The notes beneath the pieces were generated by a model. That model made no database searches, had not been told where the DNA came from, and was given only the letters and a program-made list of their open reading frames with translations. A stretch of 64,000 bases of DNA, from NCBI RefSeq assembly GCF_902167145.1, contig NC_050098.1:76362207-76426206 (forward strand). The letters are read 5' to 3'. Position numbers and translations under genes: made by a program. The number at the start of each line of letters is the position of its first letter. The stretch's first letter is position 1. Shown piece after piece: positions 55,845 to 64,000 of this stretch. Source of the stretch: Zea mays (Eukaryota > Streptophyta > Magnoliopsida > Poales > Poaceae).

Positions 55845-56588
55845 ATGGCTTCGTTCAGCAACCAAGCCGAAGCATCTTCGGCTACAAAGCTGGTGCTTCT
55901 GATAACAGGCAGCTCAGGTTCAGAGCCGGCTAACAAGAAGCAGAAGAAGGAAGCACAGAGAAGGGTGCAGCATGTTGGGTTGCAGGGACCCTTCATCAAG
56001 TCAAAATGGTCCCACATCCCAATCACCTTCTCCCAGGAGGACCTTCAGCTCAAAGATTACCCTCATAATGATGCTATGGTCATATCTTGTGTCATTAAGG
56101 GATTTCTGGTCCACAATGTTCTGGTTGATATAGGCAGCACAATGGATATCATATTTGCTAAGGCCTTCAGACAGATGCAAGAGCCAGAAGATAAGATTCA
56201 TGATGCTACACATCTTCTATGTGGCTTTGGAGGAAGGCAGATTGTAGCACTCGGCAAAATCACAACGCCGGTGACCTTCGGCTTTGTTCATAACACAAGG
56301 ACTGAACAGGTTGTCTTTGACATTGTTGATATGGAGTATCCCTATAATGCAATCATTGGTCGTGGAACACTTAATGCTTTCGAAGCGATACTTCATCCAG
56401 CATATCTATGCATGAAGATACCTTCGGAATAAGGGCCCATTGCTGTTCATGGCAGTCAAGAAGCTGCCAGGAAGGCTGAAGGAAACTGGACAGATTCAAA
56501 GGCAATCCATAACATAGATGGAGCCAAAGCCTGTGAGCAGTATCGATACAAACGATAGAAGGCTGCTTCGGCGGATCAGCCGAAGCCT
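55845..56588 (+). pseudogene. GL-3 protease region
   Basis: It starts MASFSNQAEAS, 30 bp after the primer-binding site, with the same order as GL-1 and GL-2. The active site reads LVDIGSTMD instead of LVDTGSAAD, so the DTG triad is DIG. Stops are TAA at 56430-56432 and TAG at 56557-56559. No gag is present. Confidence 0.8.
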
Positions 56589-59266
56589 ATGCTTTTATGT
56601 GAAGATATAGCAGAGCAAAAGGTACTGCTGGGGTCTCAGTTATCTGAAGAGCAGGAAAAGAATTTGCTAAGATTTCTATTCAACAATAAAGATGTCTTTG
56701 CTTGGTCAGCCAATGATCTTTGCGGTGTTTACAGAGATGTCATTGAGCATTCACTCAATGTGGATCCATCTTTCAGGCCAAGAAAGCAAAGGCTTCGGAA
56801 AATGTCTGATGACAAAGCTGAAGGTGCTCGGAACGAAGTGAAGAGGCTTCTCAGCGCTGGCGTTATCAGAGAGGTCGAGTAACCAGAGTGGCTAGCTAAT
56901 ACTGTTATGGTGAAGAAGGTCAATGGTAAATGGAGAATGTGCATTGATTTTACAGATATTAACAAGCCTTGTCCAAAGGATGAGTTCCCAATGCCAAGAA
57001 TAGATTCTCTAGTAGATGCAGCAGCTTCATCAGAGCTCATGAGTATACTAGATTGTTACTTAGGCTACCACCAAATCTGGATGAAAAAGGAAGATGAGCC
57101 GAAGACTAGCTTCATAACCCCCAGTGGCACATATTGCTATCTTCGGATGCCCGAGGGGCTTAAAAATCCTGGAGGAAGCTTCAGCAAAATGACAGCTAGA
57201 GTCCTTCATTCTCAAATAGGCAGGAATGTGCTAACTTATGTTGATGTTATCATAGTTAAAGGCATGAAGCAAGAAAATCACATTGCTGATTTGCAAGAGA
57301 CATTTGCCAATTTCAGACAAGCTGGTTTGAAGTTAAATCCTGAAAAATGTGTTTTTGGGGTAAAGAAGGGCAAGTTCCTGGGCTGCCTAGTATCAACGAA
57401 GGGAATTGAAGCTAACCCAAGCAAGATTGAAGCTATCCTTCGTATGGAACCGCCAAGCACAAAGAAAGGAGCTCAACGGCTGGCAGGTAGATTAGCATCA
57501 TTGAACAGATTTATATCCAGATCAGCAGAAAGAAATCTGCCTTTCTTTGAAATACTAAAGTCAGCCAAAGTCTTCCAATGGGGTCCGGCTCAGCAAAAGG
57601 CCTTCGAAGAGTTGAAGCAATATTTGATTGATTTAACAACGTTAACTCCACCTTCGCCAAGGGCTCCATTGCTCTTATATGTCATAGCTTCACATTCTGC
57701 AGTAAGTGCGGCACTTGTACAGGAGAAGCTAGATGGCCAAGTCAAAAAGCAAGCTCATGTGTACTTCGTCTCCGAAGTTTTGAGTCCATCAAAGAAAAAT
57801 TACACAGAATTGGAAAAGGTGCTATATGTTGTGTTAATGGCCTCTAGAAAGCTTCGGCATTATTTTCAAGCATATCACATAATTGTTCCTTCGTCACAGC
57901 CTCTAAAGGATATTATGAGAAACAGAGAAGCTACTGGAAGGATTGGGAAATGGGCTGTAGAACTTATTGAATTCACCATTGATTATGTGCATAGATCCTC
58001 AATCCAGTCCCACGCGTTAGCAGACTTCATCACTGATTGGACGCCAGGGGCTCACAAAGAAGAAGTAAACAAAGATGCCAAAGCTTGGACAGTGTTCTGT
58101 GATGGTTCTGGGGGAACCTTCGATGCAGGAGCGGCTGCGGTCCTAGTGGCACCTTCAAAAGTCAAAACATGTTATGCAGCCAAGCTTAATTTTAGTTGCA
58201 CAAATAACATTTCTGAGTACGAAGGACTTCTGTTGGGATTTTGGAAGTTAAGGGCAATGGGAATAAGAAGGGTCATTCAGAAAACTGATTCTCAAGTTAT
58301 TTCTGGCCATGTGGACAAAAGTAGCAAGGTAAGAGATCTGAAGCTTGAAAGATATCTGGATATAGTTCGAAGGTTGGAGGCTTCTTTTGAAGGTTTTTCT
58401 GTTAAGAATATCCCAAGAGGTGAAAATGAGCACACAGATTTACTAGCCAAATCGGCAGCCCAGGGGCTCCCTCTACCTTCGGAAGTATTTTTTGAAACAA
58501 TAAAGGCACCTTCGGTTGAACTCATGGAGAGAGCACTGCTTACTATTTCTCCGATACATAGTGAAGATTGGAGGACTGAAATTATATCTTTCCTCCAAGG
58601 TAATTGTCTTTCAGATGACGAAGCTTATAATAAGAGAATGGAGGCAAGAACAAGACCATATGAGATAATAGAAGGGGAGTTATATAAACATGGAGTCTGC
58701 TCTCCACTTCTCAAGTGTTTATCCAGAACCGAAGGTATAGAGCTGATGAAGGAAATACATGCAGGTTTGTGTGGATCTCACATTGGGTCTAGACCTTTGC
58801 TGGGGAAGGTCTTCAGACAAGGATTTTATTGGCCGAAGGCAGCTTCGGATGCAGCAGATCTGATTCAAAAGTGCGAAAATTGTCAAAAATGTGCAAGAGA
58901 CCAGAAACAACCTTCGTCGCTAACCCAGTTAATACAGCCAACCTGGCCATTGCAAAGATGGGGCCTGGATTTGTTAGGTCCACTTCCACCAGCACAAGGC
59001 AATTTAAGATATGTTGTGGTGGCTGTAGAATATTTTTCCAAGTGGATTGAAGCGAAGCCTTTGGCCATAATAATTCGGTCACAGTCCAGAAATTTTTTTG
59101 GCAAAACATTGTTTGTCGCTTCAGCGTGCCAAAGGCTATAACTGTGGACAACGGAACACAGTTTGGTGCCGAAGCTTTCAAGGAATTCTGTGATCAAATT
59201 GGCACAAAGATTCATTTTGCGTCAGTCAGACATCCAGAGTCAAATGGACTTGTCGAAAGAGCAAGG
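56589..59266 (+). pseudogene. GL-3 RT, dual RNase H and truncated integrase
   Basis: The first part (LLCEDIAEQKVLLGSQLSEE ... SAGVIREVE) stops at TAA 56880. A 744-codon frame (56907-59141) then covers RT, both RNase H domains and the integrase zinc region (CENCQKC) and first Asp (WGLDLLGPLP). The RT active site is YVDVIIVKG, where GL-2 has YVDDIIIKS, so a metal-binding Asp is lost. A one-base deletion near 59074 shifts the frame; ITVDNGTQF and HPESNGLVERA continue from 59126. At 59267 the integrase is fused to tandem-repeat spacer, deleting its C-terminal half. Confidence 0.85.
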
Positions 59267-59830
59267 GGATGCAGAACTTATACCGCCGAAATAGAAGGCG
59301 AAGAAGTTCAAAAGATGTTCCTAAGGGGATGCAGAACTTACACCGAAAAATAAGTGGTGCAGCCGAAAAATAAACGGCAAAGAGATTTCAGTCATTCCTA
59401 AGGGAATGCAAAGTTTTGATGTGGCTTTATAAGCGTGCATTTGGACATTCAGTTGCACAATACATTACATCATTCATTGCATTCATACACAATCATTTAG
59501 ACATTCGTAGGATCATCAACATATCATAGAAGTATAGACAGTTTCTTCGGCTCTAATGACAAGGCTTCGGCAAGAGAAAAAAAGAAGCAGATTTATGCTT
59601 TGTTGTGTACAAAAAGAAGGGAAGGTGTTTTTCGCCTTCGACTCAAAAAATACAAGTTTTGTCCACATCAAAGCAATTCATACATGGACAGAAAGGTAAA
59701 AATATATTACAAGGTATGGACAAATTTACAGAGTAGTGTCTGGTTCCTAAATTATAATATTTTTTACAAGGATAATTCAAGAATTTCTCTAAAAAGGTTT
59801 TTATAGTAGTGTCTTCAGCTTCGTCACTTC
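59267..59830. other. GL-3 spacer with tandem-repeat remnants
   Basis: Two imperfect copies around AAGGGGATGCAGAACTTA (59265-59350) match the inverted GL-2 array at 49008-49215. The rest is AT-rich with no coding support. Confidence 0.65.
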
Positions 59831-59831
59831 A

Positions 59832-62815
59832 TCACCATCCGCCAAAAGCTTCGAATGATTGCTCTTCGGCTTCGTCGTCCTGTACATAACAAAACGTGAT
59901 AAGGTAAACTCAAGTTTCAAGAAAAAGCTAAGCACCAGGTATGAGTTTATTACCGGCTTGAGGTGACTTCAAGCTCATCACCAGCTAAGTTTCGCCCACC
60001 CTTCGTCCAGATTTGTGTTATAAATCTATTTCCTATGCTTCGGGCCAGGCTAGGGATATCAGTTAAGTCTGCTGGTGATAAGCTGAAGTTAGGTCTATTG
60101 ACGATTTTCCCATGCGTGCAACCAGTTTTCATGAAGGCAACAGTTGTGCCCCGAGAAGCTAGCAGGGCACAGAAATCGACGTGCCCAGCTATAACTTCGT
60201 CAAGAGCATCAACTTCGCCCTCAATATGTTCGAAGGTCCCTGGCAGATCTTCAACTAAAGGTTCAAACTTCTCAGAACTGGCCCCAATTGAGTTGAAGAC
60301 ATGCTTCAGCCGTTGCACGCATCGGTTGCCGAAGTCTAGACATTTATCTTGAAGCTCTTTCAATGATTTCTGTAAATTCGAACTTTTTTCAACTTCAGCC
60401 TCAAACTTCACATCGAATTTCTGCTTTTCTTGTTCGAAGCTTTCTGTCTTTGCGAGGAGTTCACTATTCAATCTGGCAATTTTAGCTTGGGCTTCCATGA
60501 CTAAGCCTTCCATTGATTGAAGTTCAAAATCCTTCTTCTCAAGAGCAGCTTCGTGATCTTTTATTTTGCTCTCTAAGCCTTCAATTATAACCTCATGTTT
60601 TTTTATCTTCAAGGACCTGTTGCATTCTCAAGGCTTTACTTAATAGCATGCTCTGCACAAAAATAACCTTCGTCAGAAAACACCTTCGTCGTTAAAAAAA
60701 TGAAAAGTCGAAGTAAAGTTTTTACCTTGAAATTAGAATAGAATAAACTACCAATGATATGCTGTCGTCGGTAGTGGCTGATGTCAACCTCAAGCTTCGA
60801 GAAACCAATACTCTTCGAGAGAGTACTGATAACCTTCGCTCTAGTTTGGTCTCGGAGGCATCCTAAGCTTTCGTCGTCAATACCGCGCGAAGAGCAATGC
60901 TCCTGGTTGATAGCCGCATGATATTGCATAATCTCTCAGCTCTTCTTTCTCAGCCTTAGACAGCTTTTGACCAATTATGTTTTGAAAATTGAAATCCTTT
61001 TCCTCCGAAGTATCTTCGGCGATCTCCTTCTCTTTTCCTGGCACTGTGGCCAGGATCTCTTCGGCAGCTGTAGCAGCTTCTTCCGCGGCCATATTCAAAA
61101 GCATTTTATCAATATCACAAAATGTGCCCTCCAGATTTGTATCCTCGACAGTTGCAGCTTCGGCAGTTGCAGCTTCGGTGGGGGTAGCTTCGGTAGCTGT
61201 AGTGTCTTCGGCAGCTGGTGTTTTTGACGCCGAGGCCGGCGGTGGTGTTTCTTCAATGGCTTCAATCACAGTAATGATCCTCCACCTTTTTGGCCCAGCA
61301 GACTTCTTGCCTGCCGAAAGCTCCTCCTTCTTCTGTAAAAGCTTCATCAGATGTGGCCCCAGTGGACTTAGCATGATAGGCAAGGATTCAGTCATTACCT
61401 TTAAAATTTATTTCACATCGGCAGCTGAAGGTGTTGAAGGAGTCTCTTCTTCTATTTTAGTTGTTTTTGTCTTTGGAGTCGTAGCTTTCCTCTTCTTCGG
61501 AGCAGCTACCTTCGGCTCAGGGCTCAATTTTTTTCCTCTTCAGAATTTCTTCATCTTCTTTTACCATTCTGGCAGCTTTTCTGCTAAGAACACTAACAAT
61601 CCTTTTTTTGCCCTTCGGCACCCTTGTTCAATCGCTCATAATCAGGATATTCAAAGTTCAGGGCATCCATCACCCGATTCAACCTTCGCTTCGGTCGGGT
61701 GCCGAAGGCTGCAGTCATCAATTGATCTTCTTTTTTAGTGTAATTCCCCAAAATTTCATTGCACATGGTTTCTATCATTTCTAACCATTCTTGACATGGC
61801 CCTTTCAACTGTTTCTCAAATTTGAATTTATAAGGTAGACGCACAAGTTCTTTCTTCTCCTTTGTCCCCTTTAGCTTCGGCATGTTCCATTCACTCAGCG
61901 TCGGGAACACCCTATAGGCCAGATATTCTTGGACTAGATCTCTGGTCCCGATCTGCTCGGCTACCCCCCGGAATTCTGCCACAGCTTGTTGGCATGGTGA
62001 CCCCGGCTCCATACGGCACAGCGTCCTAGTAAGCCTGAAGCTTAAGCTCAGAGGGCTCAGTACTAGCGTCTTGAGCTTCTCCCTCTTCTTCTCATCGGCC
62101 TTCACATAAAACCACTCATTTTTCCAACCAGTTGGCCACTTGGTGCGATAGCTAACCACCAGAGTCTTCATATCTTTGCGGTAGGCGAAATTGTACCAAC
62201 CAAAGTTTTCATGAAGACCATCTTCTCTAGCCTTCGTCTGATAATGGAGCTCGTGCACTCGGCAGAAGGCTTCGGCATTCGGCTCTATTCCCTAGCTTCA
62301 GAGAGCCCAGATGAAGAGGCTGAGCCTAACGATACCGTTAGGAGTCAGCTGATGAAGATAGATCTCGAAGTTTTCCAAAACTTCTCCAATCATTTCGTTC
62401 AATGGAAACCTCAATCCTGCTCTGAAGAAGCTCCTGAAAACTACCACCTCATCTTTTTCCGGTGTCGGAGTGGTTTCTTCTCCACCAAAATGAATCAGCT
62501 TCTTCTCAGCTTCTTCGAAGTATCCTAGCTTCACCATCATAGGCATATCAGCCTCAGAAACGGTAGAATTTCCAAAGTCCAAGTGACTGGGTTTGGCTGG
62601 CATGAGAGTATTATAATCTTCCTGTTCTTCATCAACAACATCTTCTTCAATGTCAGCATATTCAGCTTTGGCAACAGGTGCACCTTCCTCAGTAGCTACC
62701 TCTGTCACAACCATTCCTGATTGTTTTATCACTTTAGAGATCGGAGCAGTCTCTGTAGTTTCGGCCTCTTCTCCGTCCGGGTCACCCTAGCTGTTGAGCG
62801 TACTCTGGCCATCAG
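59832..62815 (-). pseudogene. GL-3 antisense accessory gene, decayed
   Basis: Homologous along its length to the GL-2 antisense gene. Start MARVRSTARV near 62813 with an early frameshift, then GLRFPLNEMIGEVLENFEI and QLTPNGIVRLSLFIWAL, a frameshift near 62300, VRLPYKFKFEKQLKGPCQEW, AAFGTRPKRRLNRVMDALNF, another shift near 61590, APKKRKA (nuclear signal), MTESLPIMLSPLGPHLMKLL, and a coiled-coil exon (60652-59954). Introns at 60725-60653 and 59953-59880 keep GT-AG ends and the same positions as in GL-2. A last exon of about 15 codons ends at 59832. At least three frameshifts and a stop near 61410 silence it. Confidence 0.75.
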
Positions 62816-63013
62816 GTGTTGAATTCCTTGCACTTCTTAAGAATGTTGATGATTTTTGTGGTTGTGAAGAAGCTCTCTCTTATGACGAAGCTAGTTCAAA
62901 ACGATGCTTTGTTTAAGAATGCGATGGGAAAGCTTTGGCTATGGTTAAATTTTTCAGCAGCACAACAGTGCAATGGCAATGAATGTTGTGGTAACTTCAC
63001 ACCTACCCATCTG

Positions 63014-63021
63014 TTTATATA
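63014..63021 (-). promoter_or_regulatory. TATA box of the GL-3 antisense gene
   Basis: Minus-strand TATATAAA about 200 bp upstream of the start codon, matching the GL-2 position and flanking text. Confidence 0.6.
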
Positions 63022-63287
63022 GTGCTGCAGGTGTGCAGGTGAATCGTTAAGTCGCCCGTACCTGCTCAACAGTCACCCGCACTCACTGAACGGTGGACCA
63101 CGGTGCGTGCAAGATGAATAGGCAGATCGTGCATACCCGTTGCATGGCGAGATCACCCCGCGCTTGGATTATTTTAATCGTTTCTCGGTAACGAGCTTAG
63201 GGAAGGTGTTTTTCGGACCTTCAGCATTCCGAAGCCTACGACAAATTTTCACGGATCAAGCTCGTTACGAAAAACGATCTAGCACCA

Positions 63288-63299
63288 TGAAGGGGCTAC
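63288..63299 (+). other. GL-3 polypurine tract
   Basis: TGAAGGGGCTAC immediately before the 3' LTR. Confidence 0.75.
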
Positions 63300-63665
63300 T
63301 GTCGGGGGTCTGCTTCGTAGCCGAAGGTCCTGTAAGAATAAACACCTTCGGAAGATCAGCACGCAAATAACGCAGGAGCTACCTTATAAGGAACTTCGGC
63401 ATAACGACATGCCTAAGACGAAGGGTTGCACTGACTTAAAGATGAAAAGACAGATTGACCCATGATAGTTTGTGTCATGATTCTAATCGATTGTAAAGGG
63501 TATAAATGTAATTTCACACAGGTTGCGCCCTGTGCCTATAAATAGATGAACAGTACCCTCGTACTGTTCACACTGATTTGTACTCGCTCGTGCATCACGC
63601 TTGTACTATCTCCTTCTATCAAGCCAAAGGTACAAATGTAATTTTGCACTATTTCTATTTATTCA
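63300..63665 (+). repeat. GL-3 3' LTR, left part
   Basis: Starts TGTCGGGGGTCTG (one change from the 5' LTR) and runs 366 bp to ATTCA, where LTR-X enters. TATA at 63537-63544, hairpin 63547-63570. Confidence 0.85.
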
Positions 63666-64000
63666 TGAAAGGGAATTAGGCTTACACCTATTTCCTAATT
63701 GATTTTGGTGGTTGAATTGCCCAACACAAATAATTGGACTAACTAGTTTGCGCTAGTCTATAAGTTCTACAGGTTCCAAATGTTCACAATAAGCCAATAA
63801 AAAGACCAAGAAAAGGGTTCAAACAAAGAGAGCAAGGGACAACCGAAGTGTGCCCTGGTCTGGCGCACCGGACAGTGTCCGGTGCACCACCGGACAGTGT
63901 CCAGTGCACCAGGGAGCTCCAAGCTGAACTTCTCACCTTCGGGAATTCTCAGAGGCGCTTCGCTATAATTCACCGGACTGTCCGGTGCACCACCGGACAG
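63666..64000. repeat. LTR-X: start of a further LTR, cut by the window edge
   Basis: The GL-3 LTR breaks at TTTATTCATGA and new sequence starts TGAAAGGGAATTAGG, an LTR-like TG start with ATTCA (63661-63665) as candidate duplication. The family is not assigned. Confidence 0.55.
63863..64000. repeat. CCGGACAGTGTCCGG palindrome cluster
   Basis: Several copies of a GCACCGGACAGTGTCCGGTG-type palindrome, spaced irregularly. This motif is common in high-copy grass LTRs, maize in particular (recalled, not searched). Confidence 0.75.

Larger units (their letters stand above)
55194..63665 (+). mobile_element. GL-3: gag-less Tat-like element, degenerate, 3' LTR cut by LTR-X
   Basis: Plus-strand element with 5' LTR, primer-binding site, protease, RT, dual RNase H, truncated integrase, antisense gene and polypurine tract. 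The 3' LTR starts at 63300 and is interrupted at 63666. It is inserted in the Chr-3 5' LTR; the candidate duplication is CATAC (55189-55193), and the partner is outside. The LTR portions differ at about 20 of 365 positions (about 5%, by eye). Several stops, a frameshift and an integrase deletion make it inactive. Confidence 0.88.

Noticed and set aside
56907..59141. 744-codon frame taken as a functional polyprotein
   Set aside because: It lacks the RT catalytic Asp (YVDV), is frameshifted near 59074 and leads into a truncated integrase.
63863..64000. Palindrome cluster as a possible CRISPR or replication origin
   Set aside because: Irregular spacing and the LTR setting fit a grass LTR repeat family.

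Overview
The window is repeat-rich plant DNA, most likely from a large-genome grass of the maize/sorghum/sugarcane group. I see no host gene and no tRNA or rRNA gene. Nearly every base belongs to a nest of LTR retrotransposons and DNA transposons. The grass call rests on very long (3-5 kb) LTRs of chromovirus-type Ty3/gypsy elements, a Tat-lineage element, a CACTA transposon with the CACTACAGGAAT terminus, and CCGGACAGTGTCCGG palindromes at the right edge. Names used below are local labels: Tat-1; Chr-1 to Chr-5 (long-LTR, tRNA-Met-primed chromovirus type); GL-1 to GL-3 (short-LTR, gag-less, Tat-like); CACTA-1; LTR-X.

Layout, left to right. 1-3527: 5' half of Tat-1 on the minus strand, inserted in the pol gene of Chr-1. 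3528-8072: end of Chr-1 pol plus its 3' LTR. 8073-8996: a short older stretch holding a CACTA-type gene fragment. 8997-12444: 3' LTR and pol end of Chr-2 (minus strand), broken by GL-1. 12445-13755: 5' LTR and protease region of GL-1, broken by Chr-3. 13756 to beyond the right edge: Chr-3 (minus strand), itself carrying Chr-4 (17336-39349) in pol, CACTA-1 (43083-55011) in its right LTR, and GL-3 (from 55194) in the same LTR. Chr-4 carries solo LTR Chr-5 (34124-38486) in its 3' LTR. CACTA-1 carries the complete element GL-2 (44591-53993) in an intron of its gene. LTR-X enters the right LTR of GL-3 at 63666. Target-site duplications support the Chr-4 (GCTGC), Chr-5 (GAGCC/AAGCC), CACTA-1 (TGA) and GL-2 (CTTAC) boundaries.

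The most notable biology is in the GL family. All three copies go straight from primer-binding site to protease with no gag. The two whose distal half is visible carry a long antisense gene with its own TATA box, two short introns and an SV40-type nuclear localisation motif. The GL-2 copy appears open from end to end, although its pol has two stop codons. The GL LTRs also share a perfect hairpin just after the TATA box, and the GL-2 LTR has a perfect three-unit heat-shock element.

The second notable point is structural. The Chr-4 insertion site occurs in two states in tandem: one LTR followed by host flank, then an LTR tail leading into the full element and the same flank again. This looks like a fossil of recombination between a solo-LTR and a full-length allele. 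Decay is dominated by TAG stops and C-to-T type changes, as expected for methylated transposons.
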